Assembly (NCBI RefSeq): GCF_005233835.1
Contig: NZ_SZQA01000027.1
Span: 58,714-122,713 of the forward strand
Length of the DNA: 64,000 bases
Direction: 5' to 3'
Origin: Herbidospora galbida
GTDB lineage: Bacteria > Actinomycetota > Actinomycetes > Streptosporangiales > Streptosporangiaceae
Positions 8,871 through 17,064 of this stretch are shown in pieces. The notes beneath the pieces were generated by a model. The model saw only the letters and a list, made by a program, of their open reading frames with translations. It did no database searches and was not told the DNA's origin. How positions within the stretch are numbered: the stretch's first letter is position 1; each line of letters opens with the position of its first letter. A program made the translations under genes and the position numbers.

Positions 8871-10820
8871 CTAGTTCCGGCGCGGGCGCGGGCGGTTGCC
8901 GCCGGAGCCGGAGTGACGGCCGTTGCCGCGCTGGGCCTTGCGCTCGGTGGCGGCCGAGGGCGCGGGCAGATCGTCTTCGGTGGCCAGATCGGGCGAACGG
9001 AAGATGATCGCGAACGGGCTGGCCGGGATGATCTTCTCGGGTTCGGCCGGCCGGGTGGTCTCCATGGGAGTCACCTCCACCTCTTCCTCAACTTCGTGAA
9101 TCTCATCGTGGATCGGATCGAGGATGTCGCCCTCGAAGAGCGCCGGGGCCGCGGGGGCCTCGACGACGTCGACGACGTCGACGACCTCCGGGAGCTCGGC
9201 GACGGTCTCAGCGACGGTCTCGGCGACGGTCTCAGCGACGGTCTCGGTCTCGGTGACCTCGTCCGACGTGCGGCCGCCCCGGGTGCGACGACGGCTGCGG
9301 GCCGGGCGCTCTCTGCGCTCGTCCTTCTCCCTGTCGCGGTCCCTGTCGCGGTCTCGATCCCGATCCCTGTCCTTGTCCTTGTCGCGGCGGCTGCGGGTGC
9401 GGCCGGTCTCGCCGAGGTCTTCGATCTCCTCGGCGTCGAGGCCGGCCCGCGAGCGGTTGGCGCGCGGCAGCACGCCCTTGGTGCCCGCCGGGATGCGCAG
9501 CTCTTCGAGCAGGTGGGGCGAGCTGGAGTAGGACTCGGCCGGCTCGGGGTTGCCGAGGCCCAGCGCGTTGTTGATGACCTTCCAGCGGGTCATCTCGGTC
9601 CACTCCATGAACGTCACCGCGACGCCGGTGCGGCCGGCGCGGCCGGTCCGGCCGATGCGGTGGACGTAGGTCTTCTCGTCCTGCGGCAGGTCGTAGTTGA
9701 CCACGTGGGTGACGTCGTCGATGTCGATGCCGCGGGCCGCCACGTCGGTGGCCACCAGCACGTCGATCTTGCCGTTGCGGAACGCCCGCAGGGCCTGCTC
9801 GCGCTGGCCCTGGCCGAGGTCGCCGTGGACGGCCGCCGCCGCGAACCCGCGGTCGCGCAACTGCTCGTGGACCATGTCGCAGGCCCGCTTGGTCTCGCAG
9901 AAGACCATCGTGAGACCCCGCCCCTCGGCCTGCAGCAGCCGGGCCAGGATCTCGATCTTGTCCATCCGGTGGGTGCGGTAGACGTACTGGGTGACCTGGG
10001 AGGGGGCGTCGTTCTCCGCCTCGGTGGTCTCCGCCCGCACGTGGATCGGACGGGTCAGGTAGCGCCGCGACAGCGCCACGATCTCGCCCGGCATGGTGGC
10101 CGAGAAGAGCATGGTCTGCCGCTGCTCCGGCACCAGCTTGATGATGCGCTCGATGTCGGGCAGGAAGCCCAGGTCGAGCATCCGGTCGGCCTCGTCGAGC
10201 ACCATCATGGTGATCTGGCTGAGGTCGAGGTGCTTCTGCTTGATCAGGTCGAGCATCCGGCCCGGGGTGCCGACGATCACGTCGACGCCGCTCTTGAGCG
10301 CCTCGACCTGTGGCTCGTAGGCGCGCCCGCCGTAGACGGTCAGGATGCGGGAGCCGAGCTTCCCGGCGGCCAGGACGAGGTCTTCGGTCACCTGGAGGGC
10401 CAGCTCACGGGTCGGGACCAGAACGAGGCCCCTGGGCTTCTTGCGGTTCTTGCGTGGCTTCCCGACGGACTGGAGCATCGCGACGCCGAAGGCGTAGGTC
10501 TTGCCGGTACCGGTGCGGGCCTGGCCGATGACATCCTGGCCGGACAGCGCGAGGGGGAGAGCCATCTCCTGAATAGGGAAAGGTGAGACGATGCCCTCGG
10601 TCTCCAGGGCATCGGCGATCTCTGGGATGACACCCAGGTCTCGGAACGTCGTAATCGTCGCCTGCCTCAGTCGTGTGGCGAAGGCGGTTTCGTGACCAAA
10701 CGGGCTCGCGTGCCGGGTCCTTACGAAAGGCGCCTTCGACGTCGTACGCGACCGCGCGCAGCCAAACTCTCTGGGGGTTACCGGGAACAGATACCCCGGA
10801 TCAACACAGTGCGGTCGCAC
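8871..10820 (-). CDS. rhlE: DEAD-box RNA helicase, RhlE-like
   Basis: 649 residues with all helicase motifs: Q-motif region TFRDLGV...PFPIQEMALP, Walker A ARTGTGKT, PTRELALQ, DEAD in VLDEADRM, FSATMPG, and HRIGRTGRAGRTG. The two RecA-like domains span about residues 55-420. The tail is low complexity, with KDKDRDRD runs, an RRRTRGGR basic patch and four TVAE repeats, and ends in an RGG-like stretch (GNGRHSGSGGNRPRPRRN). Only GTG 10820 offers a standard start upstream of the Q-motif, leaving about 55 odd N-terminal residues; a CTG start is possible. The neighbour on the other strand is the MiaE_2-like gene, as with Rv3210c/Rv3211 in M. tuberculosis. Confidence 0.9.
   Translation of the reverse strand: MRPHCVDPGYLFPVTPREFGCARSRTTSKAPFVRTRHASPFGHETAFATRLRQATITTFRDLGVIPEIADALETEGIVSPFPIQEMALPLALSGQDVIGQARTGTGKTYAFGVAMLQSVGKPRKNRKKPRGLVLVPTRELALQVTEDLVLAAGKLGSRILTVYGGRAYEPQVEALKSGVDVIVGTPGRMLDLIKQKHLDLSQITMMVLDEADRMLDLGFLPDIERIIKLVPEQRQTMLFSATMPGEIVALSRRYLTRPIHVRAETTEAENDAPSQVTQYVYRTHRMDKIEILARLLQAEGRGLTMVFCETKRACDMVHEQLRDRGFAAAAVHGDLGQGQREQALRAFRNGKIDVLVATDVAARGIDIDDVTHVVNYDLPQDEKTYVHRIGRTGRAGRTGVAVTFMEWTEMTRWKVINNALGLGNPEPAESYSSSPHLLEELRIPAGTKGVLPRANRSRAGLDAEEIEDLGETGRTRSRRDKDKDRDRDRDRDRDRDREKDERRERPARSRRRTRGGRTSDEVTETETVAETVAETVAETVAELPEVVDVVDVVEAPAAPALFEGDILDPIHDEIHEVEEEVEVTPMETTRPAEPEKIIPASPFAIIFRSPDLATEDDLPAPSAATERKAQRGNGRHSGSGGNRPRPRRN
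9201..9248 (-). repeat. Four 12-bp tandem repeats in helicase tail
   Basis: Units of GACGGTCTCRGC are repeated four times with single-base variation, encoding (TVAE)4 on the minus strand. A run of near-6-bp units at about 9333-9384 encodes the Arg-Asp stretch of the same tail. Both are in frame and could change length by slippage. Confidence 0.85.
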
Positions 10821-10916
10821 TTCTCACCGAGCAGTCTACTCGATACCACAGCTGCTAACCGATTTGCGGCGTGTTTCGCATGTTTCTTCGTGAGCCCCTC
10901 CCCCTACGCTGCTGCC

Positions 10917-11570
10917 ATGACCATTTCCCGGCCCGGTGTCGTCGACCTTCTGGGCGTGCTCGCCTACGCCGAGCTCACCGCGTTCCTCCGGATGGCGCAG
11001 GACGCCTCCGTGCTGGCCCCCTCGCTCACCGACAGGGCCGCGCTCGGCGACGTGGCGGCCACCGAATACGGCCACTTCCGGCTGGTCCGCGACCGGATCG
11101 CCGACCTGGGAGCCGACCCGGAGGAGGCGATGGCCCCCTTCGCCGACGCCCTCGACGCCTGGCACGAGCAGACCCAGCCGGGAGACTGGTACGAGGCCCT
11201 GGTGAAGGCCTACGTCGGCACGGGGCTGGCCGGCGACTTCTACCGGGTGGCCGCCCGGCGGGTCGACGAGGAGACCCAGAAGCTGGTCGACCAGGCGCTC
11301 GCCGACGAGGCCCGCTCGGAACTGGTCGTCGAGCGCGTCAGGAAGGCCCTGGAGGAGGATCCGCGCCTGGGGGGCCGGTTGGCCCTGTGGGCGCGGCGGC
11401 TGGTCGGCGAGGCGCTGAGCCAGGCCCACCGGGTCGCCGCGGCCCGGCCGGAACTCGCCGAGCTGCTCGTCGACGGCGACGACCTCGCGGCCGTCGGACG
11501 GATGTTCGCCCAGCTGACAGAGGAGCACGGCAAGCGGATGTCGGCGCTCGGGCTGACCCCCGGAGGCTGA
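10917..11570 (+). CDS. Ferritin-like protein (MiaE_2-type)
   Basis: 217 residues, almost all helical, starting at ATG 10917. Helix-borne E and ExxH-type residues are visible (LAYAELTAFLR, ATEYGHFRLVRDR, VDEETQKLVDQAL, DEARSELVVERV), as in the ferritin-like fold of the tRNA hydroxylase MiaE and its actinobacterial relatives. A diiron oxidase acting on tRNA is possible but unproven. It is divergent from the RhlE-like helicase, an arrangement also found in mycobacteria (Rv3210c). Confidence 0.75.
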   Translation: MTISRPGVVDLLGVLAYAELTAFLRMAQDASVLAPSLTDRAALGDVAATEYGHFRLVRDRIADLGADPEEAMAPFADALDAWHEQTQPGDWYEALVKAYVGTGLAGDFYRVAARRVDEETQKLVDQALADEARSELVVERVRKALEEDPRLGGRLALWARRLVGEALSQAHRVAAARPELAELLVDGDDLAAVGRMFAQLTEEHGKRMSALGLTPGG

Positions 11571-11898
11571 ATCAGGCGCCCCAGAGTGATGATCGAGAGG
11601 CGTGAAGGCGCCATGGGGTTGTACCGTGCGAGTTATGAGGGCCTCGCGCCGCTACGGCAGTTCCTTGACAAGATGTGGACCGAACCGATGGGCCTCCCGC
11701 GCCGTGTTGCGCAGGGCGAGCTCAGGATGCCCGACCATCAGCAGACGCAGGGACGACGCACACATCCCACGCAGACGTCCGCCGGGCTGTATCCACGGTC
11801 CCCGTTAGAGAAGCCAATGGGCGCCGCCGTCCAAAAGCGGCGCCCGAAGGCGTTCAAGCGAGATGCGGCCGTGGCTCGCGCCGGTGAATCCGCCTAGA
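11571..11898. other. Gap between MiaE_2-like gene and DUF3107
   Basis: No gene with normal codon bias. A 103-codon frame (11586-11897) is present but has mixed third positions and no good ribosome site. The only clear structure is the hairpin at 11819-11845. Confidence 0.4.
11819..11845. terminator. Hairpin between convergent genes
   Basis: A perfect 9-bp stem, GGGCGCCGC (11819-11827) with GCGGCGCCC (11837-11845), and a 9-nt loop. There is no T-run, as is common in high-GC genomes. It lies between the plus-strand MiaE_2-like gene and the minus-strand DUF3107 gene and could serve both. Confidence 0.5.
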
Positions 11899-12129
11899 TC
11901 AGAGAGTGCCGCCGAACCCGACCGAACGGCTGGCTCCCTCTCCGATCTCGATGAAGCCGAGCGCCGCTACGGGCACGATCACCCGGTTTCCCTTGACGTC
12001 GGTGATGGAGAAGACGCCTCGGTCGGCCGCGAGCGCGTTGCGGATCTCCGCCTCGATCTCCTCGACGGTGAGGTCGGTCTCGACGACGAGTTCACGGTGC
12101 ACCGACTGAACGCCGATCTTGATTTCCAT
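11899..12129 (-). CDS. DUF3107 small protein
   Basis: 76 residues, matching in size and pattern the actinobacterial DUF3107 family (TB9.4/Rv3208A): MEIKIGVQSVHRELVVET, then TVEEIEAEIRNALA and VIVPVAALGFIEIGE. A compact alpha/beta fold is likely. The function is unknown; it is conserved beside the TetR gene upstream, probably in one transcript. Confidence 0.85.
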   Translation of the reverse strand: MEIKIGVQSVHRELVVETDLTVEEIEAEIRNALAADRGVFSITDVKGNRVIVPVAALGFIEIGEGASRSVGFGGTL

Positions 12130-12216
12130 CTGGGCCCCTTTCGAGAGGGTTCCATGGTGGCCCCGGAAATCGCTGCGGCAGAGCTCTGATCGCGGCGGGC
12201 GTAACTCCGGGCGTGG

Positions 12217-12888
12217 CTAGGTCGTGCGCGGGAAACCGCCGATGCCGCGCCAGGCCAGTCGGGCGATGAGCCCGGCCGCGGCGTCTTTCGGGATCGCGCC
12301 GCCGCTGGTCAGCCAGTAGCGGGCGCTCACCTCGGCCATGCCGACGAGCCCGACGCCGAGCAGGTGGGCGTCTTCGCTGGAGCAGCCGGTGTCTTCTTGG
12401 ATCACCTCGGCGATCGCGTCGGCGCTCTGGCGCAGCGATCGTTCCATGCGCTCGCGGACCGCCGCGACGTTGCGCAGGTCGCTCTCGAAGACCAGCCGGA
12501 AGGCCTCGCCCTGGCTGGAGACGAAGTCGAAGAACGCGCCGATGGCGGCCTGGACGCGCTGCTTGTTGTCGGTCGTGGAGGCCAGCGCCTCCTTGCAGCG
12601 CGACACCATGTCGTCGACGTGGACGTCGAGCAGCGCCAGGTAGAGCTCGAGCTTGCCCGGGAAGTGCTGGTAGAGCACCGGCTTGCTGACACCGGCCCGC
12701 TCGGCGATCTCGTCCATGGCGGCGGCGTGGTAGCCGTTCTCCACGAAGACCTCTTGGGCGGCGCTGAGCAACTGGCGACGGCGGGCGAGCCGGGGCAGCC
12801 GGGTGCCCCGGGGCTTGGCGTCCGGGGTAGCGGTCACGGCCTCTCCTTGCGCGCGGGCTTCTTCGAGCAGGTTCCTGGCGCGAGCCAC
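12217..12888 (-). CDS. TetR-family transcriptional regulator
   Basis: 223 residues. The helix-turn-helix lies at about residues 36-82 (LLSAAQEVFVENGYHAAAMDEIAERAGVSKPVLYQHF, typical of TetR), followed by a helical ligand-binding domain. The first 30 residues before the HTH look disordered, so a later start is possible. Corresponds by position to Rv3208, next to DUF3107. The ligand and targets are unknown; TetR proteins often control adjacent genes. Confidence 0.9.
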   Translation of the reverse strand: MARARNLLEEARAQGEAVTATPDAKPRGTRLPRLARRRQLLSAAQEVFVENGYHAAAMDEIAERAGVSKPVLYQHFPGKLELYLALLDVHVDDMVSRCKEALASTTDNKQRVQAAIGAFFDFVSSQGEAFRLVFESDLRNVAAVRERMERSLRQSADAIAEVIQEDTGCSSEDAHLLGVGLVGMAEVSARYWLTSGGAIPKDAAAGLIARLAWRGIGGFPRTT

Positions 12889-12952
12889 TGCCGGCCTTCG
12901 GCCGTCAGCGTCTCGCTTTCGGCGGCCCCCATCCTACGGCTGGGTCACCAGG

Positions 12953-13129
12953 TCAGCGATAGTCGTCCTCGTCGTCGGCATATGCCCGCTTCTGGTCGGT
13001 GGCGTCCGCCGGGTCGACATCCAGGGGCAGATCCTCCGGCCAGGGGTTCTCTTCGGGTTCGTCGTCGAGGGGGCGGTTCTGCTCGGCGACGTCGGCCTCA
13101 GTAGCTTCGCTTCCGCTCTTCTCGGACAT
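12953..13129 (-). CDS. Small acidic protein with DEDDYR tail
   Basis: 58 residues from ATG 13129, chosen because AGGAGG lies about 5 nt upstream; an upstream GTG at 13150 has no such site. Very acidic (many Asp/Glu), with EADVAEQ near the N-terminus and DEDDYR at the C-terminus. This motif pair recurs, from memory, in short acidic actinobacterial proteins of unknown role. Probably disordered in solution. It lies between the LigD-type polymerase gene and the TetR gene on the same strand. Confidence 0.7.
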   Translation of the reverse strand: MSEKSGSEATEADVAEQNRPLDDEPEENPWPEDLPLDVDPADATDQKRAYADDEDDYR

Positions 13130-13151
13130 GGCGTCCTCCTCTCGGCCCACA

Positions 13152-14018
13152 CTACGGGAACAGGTCTCCCGACGCCTCGACCCGCGCCAGCACGTCGGAC
13201 GGCGTGAATCTGAGCTGGTCAGGGTGGTCGCAGGCGGCCACCTCGTCCCAGGTCAGGGGGGTGGAGACGGTCGGGTGCGGGTTGGCGCGCATGGAGTAGA
13301 CGGCGACGGTGGTCTTGGCGGGGTTGTTCTGGCTCCAATCGATGAACACCTTCCCCGGGCGTTCCCGTCTAGCCATCACGGCGGTGACGAAGTCGTGCCG
13401 GCGGGCGAGCCGTTCGGCGAGGGCCTTCGCGTACTCCGAGGTGGTCACCTCCGAGGTCCACGGCACATGGAGCTGCATGCCCTTGTTGCCGCTCGTCTTG
13501 GCGTGGCAGTCGAGGCCCTCCTCGGCCAGGGCGTCGCGCAGCAGCAGCGCCACCTCGCAGCACTCGACGATCGTCGCCGGCGCTCCCGGGTCGAGGTCGA
13601 AGACCAGCAGATCGGGGGGCAGCGGCTCGCCCTCGCCCGACACCCGCCACATGGGCACGTGCAGTTCCAGGGCGGCCAGGTTGGCGTAGTAGACCAGCGT
13701 CGGCAGGTCGTCGACGATCGCGAAGTCGATGGTCTCGCGGTCTTTGGTGCTGCCGGGGACGGGCAGACGTACCCGGCGGACCCATGACGGCGTGTGGGCG
13801 GGCGCGTTCTTCTCGAAGAAGAAGGCCCCGCCGACGCCGTTCGGGTAGCGCTTCACGGTGAGCGGGCGCCCGCGCAGGTGGGGGAGCAGGACGGGCGCGA
13901 TGCGGGTGTAGTAGTCGATCACCTCGGCCTTGGTGAACCCGGCCTCGGGGTAGAGGGTCTTGCCGAGGTTGGTCAGCACCAGGTCGCGACCCTCGACCTG
14001 GACGGGGACCTTCTTCAC
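13152..14018 (-). CDS. LigD-type polymerase/primase (NHEJ)
   Basis: 288 residues from GTG 14018, preceded by GGAGG. Matches the polymerase domain of LigD: KTLYPEAGFTKAEVIDYYTRIAP, LTVKRYPNG, FFFEKNAP, the catalytic D-x-D in LLVFDLDPG, and HAKTSGNKGMQLHVP. The enzyme would fill or extend ends during non-homologous end joining with Ku. In many bacteria this domain is fused to the ligase; here it is a separate gene that starts inside the ligase stop codon (4-nt overlap), so the two are translationally coupled. Confidence 0.92.
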   Translation of the reverse strand: MKKVPVQVEGRDLVLTNLGKTLYPEAGFTKAEVIDYYTRIAPVLLPHLRGRPLTVKRYPNGVGGAFFFEKNAPAHTPSWVRRVRLPVPGSTKDRETIDFAIVDDLPTLVYYANLAALELHVPMWRVSGEGEPLPPDLLVFDLDPGAPATIVECCEVALLLRDALAEEGLDCHAKTSGNKGMQLHVPWTSEVTTSEYAKALAERLARRHDFVTAVMARRERPGKVFIDWSQNNPAKTTVAVYSMRANPHPTVSTPLTWDEVAACDHPDQLRFTPSDVLARVEASGDLFP

Positions 14019-14944
14019 AGCCGTACCTCCGCCGGGATCACGTCGGGGCGCAGGCCGCGCCAGGCGGGGGCGCGCAGGCGGCCCTCGGCGGTCTGGTTGG
14101 CGTAGGTGACCTCGCCGACGAGTTCCGGGCGCACCCAGCGCGCGTCCCTGGCGATCTCCCTGGGCAGTTCTCTCGTGTACGCGCTGCGCGGGATCTCCAG
14201 CGGTACGAGCAACGTGAACAGCTGATCGAGGGCGGCGTCGCTGAATCCCGTACCGACATGACCCAGGAAGACGAACCCGTCGGCGCCGAAGGCGCCCATC
14301 AGCAGCGACCCGATCCCGCCCGACCGCCGCCCACGGCCCGGCCGCCAGCCGCCGATGACGACCTCGCGTTCGACGACGTTCTTCACCTTGATCCACCAGG
14401 GTGACCGGGTGCCCGGTCGATAGCGCGAGTCGACGTGCTTGGCCACCACCCCTTCGAGCCCCTGCTCTTTCGTCGCCGCCACGACGTCGGGATGGCACGG
14501 GAAGGTGGGCGCCACCGTGATCCCGAGCGACTCCAGCAGCGCCCGCCGCTCGTGGTAGGGCCGGTCGAGCAGTGCCTCGCCGTCGAGGGCGAGCAGGTCG
14601 AAGGGCATGTACGTCACCGGCACCGCCCGCAGCAGCCCATGGGCGGCGGGGTCGCCGACGTGCATGCGCCGCTGGATCAGCTCGAACGACGGCTTCCCGT
14701 CGTGGTCGAACGCGACGACCTCCCCGTCGAGCACGACCGAGTGGCCGGGCACCTCCAGGCCGCCGACCTCGGGATAGCGCCCGGTGACCTCGACGCCCTT
14801 GCGGCCGAACAGCCGGGGCGCACCCTCCAGGTAGGCGAGGACCCGGATGCCGTCCCACTTGACCTCGAGCACGTAATGGGCGCCGTCCGACGGCAGCGGG
14901 CCGGGGACGGCGAGCATCGGTTCGACCGGGTATGGCAGTGCCAC
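14015..14944 (-). CDS. ATP-dependent DNA ligase (LigC/LigD type)
   Basis: 309 residues. The nucleotidyltransferase motif is EVKWDGIR with adenylated Lys29; later motifs are VLDGEVVAF, GLEGVVAKH and WWIKVKN. An OB-fold domain follows to the C-terminus. Size and motifs fit the stand-alone ligase of NHEJ. It is the first gene of a two-gene operon with the polymerase and is divergent from ku across a gap of about 77 nt, so the three genes probably share a regulatory region. Confidence 0.93.
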   Translation of the reverse strand: MALPYPVEPMLAVPGPLPSDGAHYVLEVKWDGIRVLAYLEGAPRLFGRKGVEVTGRYPEVGGLEVPGHSVVLDGEVVAFDHDGKPSFELIQRRMHVGDPAAHGLLRAVPVTYMPFDLLALDGEALLDRPYHERRALLESLGITVAPTFPCHPDVVAATKEQGLEGVVAKHVDSRYRPGTRSPWWIKVKNVVEREVVIGGWRPGRGRRSGGIGSLLMGAFGADGFVFLGHVGTGFSDAALDQLFTLLVPLEIPRSAYTRELPREIARDARWVRPELVGEVTYANQTAEGRLRAPAWRGLRPDVIPAEVRL

Positions 14945-15021
14945 AGGGGGTATGTGCCCATTAGGTAAGTCATCTGAATCCCGACATGGCGGTATTCGAA
15001 CACAGAGACGAGAATGTGGCT

Positions 15022-15852
15022 ATGCGCAGCATCTGGAAGGGCGCCATCTCGTTCGGCCTGGTGACGATCCCCGTGAAGCTCTACTCGGCCACCGAGCAGA
15101 AGGACGTCTCCTTCCACCAGGTGCACCGTGAGGACGGCGGCCGGATCCGATACAAGCGCGTGTGCACCGTCGACGGTGAAGAGGTCGCCTACGCCGACAT
15201 CGCCAAGGGCTACGAACTGCCCACCGGCGACATGGTGGTGCTGACCGACGACGACTTCGCCGACCTGCCGCTGTCGAGCTCCCGCCGCATCGACGTCCTC
15301 CAGTTCACCCCCGTCGAGCAGATCGACCCCATCTACTTCGCCAAGTCCTACTTCCTGGAGCCCGACGCCCAGGGCGCGAAGCCCTATGTGCTGCTGCGCG
15401 ACGCCCTGGAGCGGTCGGGTCAGGTCGCGATCGTGAAGGTCGCGCTGCGCCAGCGCGAGTCGCTGGCCACCCTGCGGGTACGCGACGGGATCTTCGTCCT
15501 GGAGACGATGCTCTGGCCCGACGAGGTGCGCACCGCCGACTTCGCCTTCCTCGACGAGGACATCGACCTGCGCCCGCAGGAGCTCAAGATGGCCGAGTCG
15601 CTGATCGAGACGATGGTGGCCGACTTCGACCCGGGCGAGTACAAGGACGCGTACAGAGAAGCGCTCCAGGAGGTCATCGACGCCAAGGTGGCCGGGCGCG
15701 AGGTGATCCAGGCCGAGGCGCCGGCCGAGGCGGGCCCCGCCGTCGACCTCATGGCCGCCCTGCGGGCCAGCGTCGACGCCGCGAAGCGCGAGCGCGAGGG
15801 CGCCCAGAAGAAGAAGGCGGAGCCCAAGAAGAAGGCCCGCAAGACCGCCTAG
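15022..15852 (+). CDS. ku: Ku DNA end-binding protein
   Basis: 276 residues from ATG 15022, where the sequence opens with the family-typical MRSIWKGAISFGLVTIPVKL; an upstream ATG (14986) would add 12 residues. The Ku core (VSFHQVHREDGGRI, FAKSYFLEPD, VLLRDAL) is followed by a Lys-rich tail (AQKKKAEPKKKARKTA), as in many actinobacterial Ku proteins where the tail helps DNA binding. It recruits the LigD-type enzymes encoded divergently. The stop overlaps the convergent secreted-protein gene by 4 nt. Confidence 0.95.
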   Translation: MRSIWKGAISFGLVTIPVKLYSATEQKDVSFHQVHREDGGRIRYKRVCTVDGEEVAYADIAKGYELPTGDMVVLTDDDFADLPLSSSRRIDVLQFTPVEQIDPIYFAKSYFLEPDAQGAKPYVLLRDALERSGQVAIVKVALRQRESLATLRVRDGIFVLETMLWPDEVRTADFAFLDEDIDLRPQELKMAESLIETMVADFDPGEYKDAYREALQEVIDAKVAGREVIQAEAPAEAGPAVDLMAALRASVDAAKREREGAQKKKAEPKKKARKTA

Positions 15853-16205
15853 TAGCGGACGAGGTCGAGCTCGAACCTGTTGCCTCTCCTCAGATAGGCG
15901 TCCTGGGTGTAGCCCACCCGGCCGTTGCCGACGCCGACGACCCGGCGCCACCTGTTCTCCTCGCCGAAGAGCCGGCAGCTGCCGGTGATGAAGTCGCCGA
16001 GGTTGTAGAGGTCGTCAATGATTTTGCTCTTGACGTCGGGTGCCGCGTGGACCGGGGCGGCCGCGTTGAACATCGTCTTGGCGCCCCTCATGAGCTGATA
16101 CGAGCAGACCTCCGCGTCCGCGGGGGCCGCAGCCGCGGTCACGAGGGTGCCGGAGGCCAGGGCCGCCGCGATGGCCAAACCAGTCAGACGGGTTATCATC
16201 ATCAC
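15849..16205 (-). CDS. Secreted SH3-like protein
   Basis: 118 residues. Signal peptide at about residues 1-31 (AAALASGTLVTAAAAPADA), then a small SH3-like domain: VKSKIIDDLYNLGDFITGSC, RWRRVV and GRVGYTQDAYL. C34 and C77 could form a disulfide after export. The start is GTG 16205 or the adjacent ATGs at 16202/16199; GGGAG spacing favours 16199. The core resembles the next gene upstream (16344-16916), which suggests paralogues. Bacterial SH3 domains often bind cell wall; no enzyme is seen. Confidence 0.75.
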   Translation of the reverse strand: MMMITRLTGLAIAAALASGTLVTAAAAPADAEVCSYQLMRGAKTMFNAAAPVHAAPDVKSKIIDDLYNLGDFITGSCRLFGEENRWRRVVGVGNGRVGYTQDAYLRRGNRFELDLVRY

Positions 16206-16258
16206 TCCCAGTAATCAATATGCTGCTCTGGGTGATAACCCTGCGTGACCAAACGAAA

Positions 16259-16290
16259 CGTGCCGCGATGACCGGAGTCATCGCGGCACG
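16259..16290 (-). terminator. Intrinsic terminator after the His-rich gene
   Basis: A perfect 14-bp stem, CGTGCCGCGATGAC/GTCATCGCGGCACG, with loop CGGA. Read on the minus strand it is followed by TTTCGTTTGG, so it ends the transcript of the gene at 16344-16916. Confidence 0.8.
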
Positions 16291-16343
16291 ATCGTCGCTG
16301 GGATCTCAGAAGACCACTCAGGTCATTCCGTGATCAGGTCCTG

Positions 16344-16916
16344 CTAGTTGCGGTGCCAGCGGTACTGCTTGTGGAGGTGCCAGCCCTCCGTGAAGCCGCT
16401 GCGCGGGCTCCAGCGGTGACGCTTGAAGTGCGACTTGACCTTGTGGAAGTGGTGGCCGCCGTGGAAGCCGTGGCCCCAGTCGCCGCCGTCGCCGCCCCAG
16501 TCGCCGCCGCCGTCGCCGTCCCAGCCGCCGCCGCCCCAGCCGCCGCCGCCGTGGTGGTGGCCGCGGACCGGGTGGCACTTACCGATGGTGTAACCACCGG
16601 AGTGCAGGTAACCGACGATCCGGCTGCGGTGCCACGGGCGGTGGTAGACCCGCACGTAGTGACGGAAGCGGCCCGCCGGGAACGCACCGTGGTGCAGCTT
16701 CGGGTCGGCGTGGTGCGAGCCGTGCCGCACCTTGAAGACGCAGGTGTGGTTGTGGAAGTGGTGGTGACCGTGGTGGCCGTGCCCGTGGCCGTAGTCGTCA
16801 CCCGACCACTCGTAGCCACCGCCGTCGGCGGCGGCGGGAGCGGCGAGGGCGATGACGGCGCCGCCGCCGACGAGGGCGGCGGTAGCCAGGGTGCTGGCGA
16901 GCTTCTTGAGCTGCAT
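16344..16916 (-). CDS. Secreted His/Gly-rich protein with split SH3-like domain
   Basis: 190 residues from ATG 16916, chosen because AAGGAG lies 6 nt upstream; the TTG at 16919 is less likely. Signal peptide at 1-31. Residues 43-57 are a His/Gly run. Residues 96-116 (HRSRIVGYLHSGGYTIGKC) align with the SH3-like core of the neighbour at 15849-16205. The matching second half is displaced to about 167-186 (RWSPRSGFTEGWHLHK). Between them lies a Gly/His/Asp/Trp-rich insertion at about 117-166. C59 and C114 match the neighbour's cysteine pair. The histidines suggest metal or surface binding, but this is inference. Confidence 0.75.
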   Translation of the reverse strand: MQLKKLASTLATAALVGGGAVIALAAPAAADGGGYEWSGDDYGHGHGHHGHHHFHNHTCVFKVRHGSHHADPKLHHGAFPAGRFRHYVRVYHRPWHRSRIVGYLHSGGYTIGKCHPVRGHHHGGGGWGGGGWDGDGGGDWGGDGGDWGHGFHGGHHFHKVKSHFKRHRWSPRSGFTEGWHLHKQYRWHRN

Positions 16917-17064
16917 CAATTACTCCTTGTGATTGGCTGGTGCCTGATCGTGTTATGTCCTCACTCAGGGTGACAAAACGGGCAGTATCCGGCTTTTGCG
17001 GTCACTTAGCGTAGTCATGGAGTACGATGGCGTGGATTGTCCGTAAACGGCGGGAGGACGTGGC

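Noticed and set aside
8862..10586. Long plus-strand frame opposite the helicase gene
   Set aside because: It is the antisense shadow of the helicase; high GC leaves few stops on the complementary strand.
11586..11897. 103-codon plus-strand frame between the MiaE_2-like gene and DUF3107
   Set aside because: Mixed third-position composition, no suitable ribosome site, and it runs through the hairpin at 11819-11845.
14961..14970. TTAGGTAAGT between the ligase and ku genes, similar to an iron-box half
   Set aside because: Only a half-site; the other arm (TCATCTGAA) does not match the palindrome.
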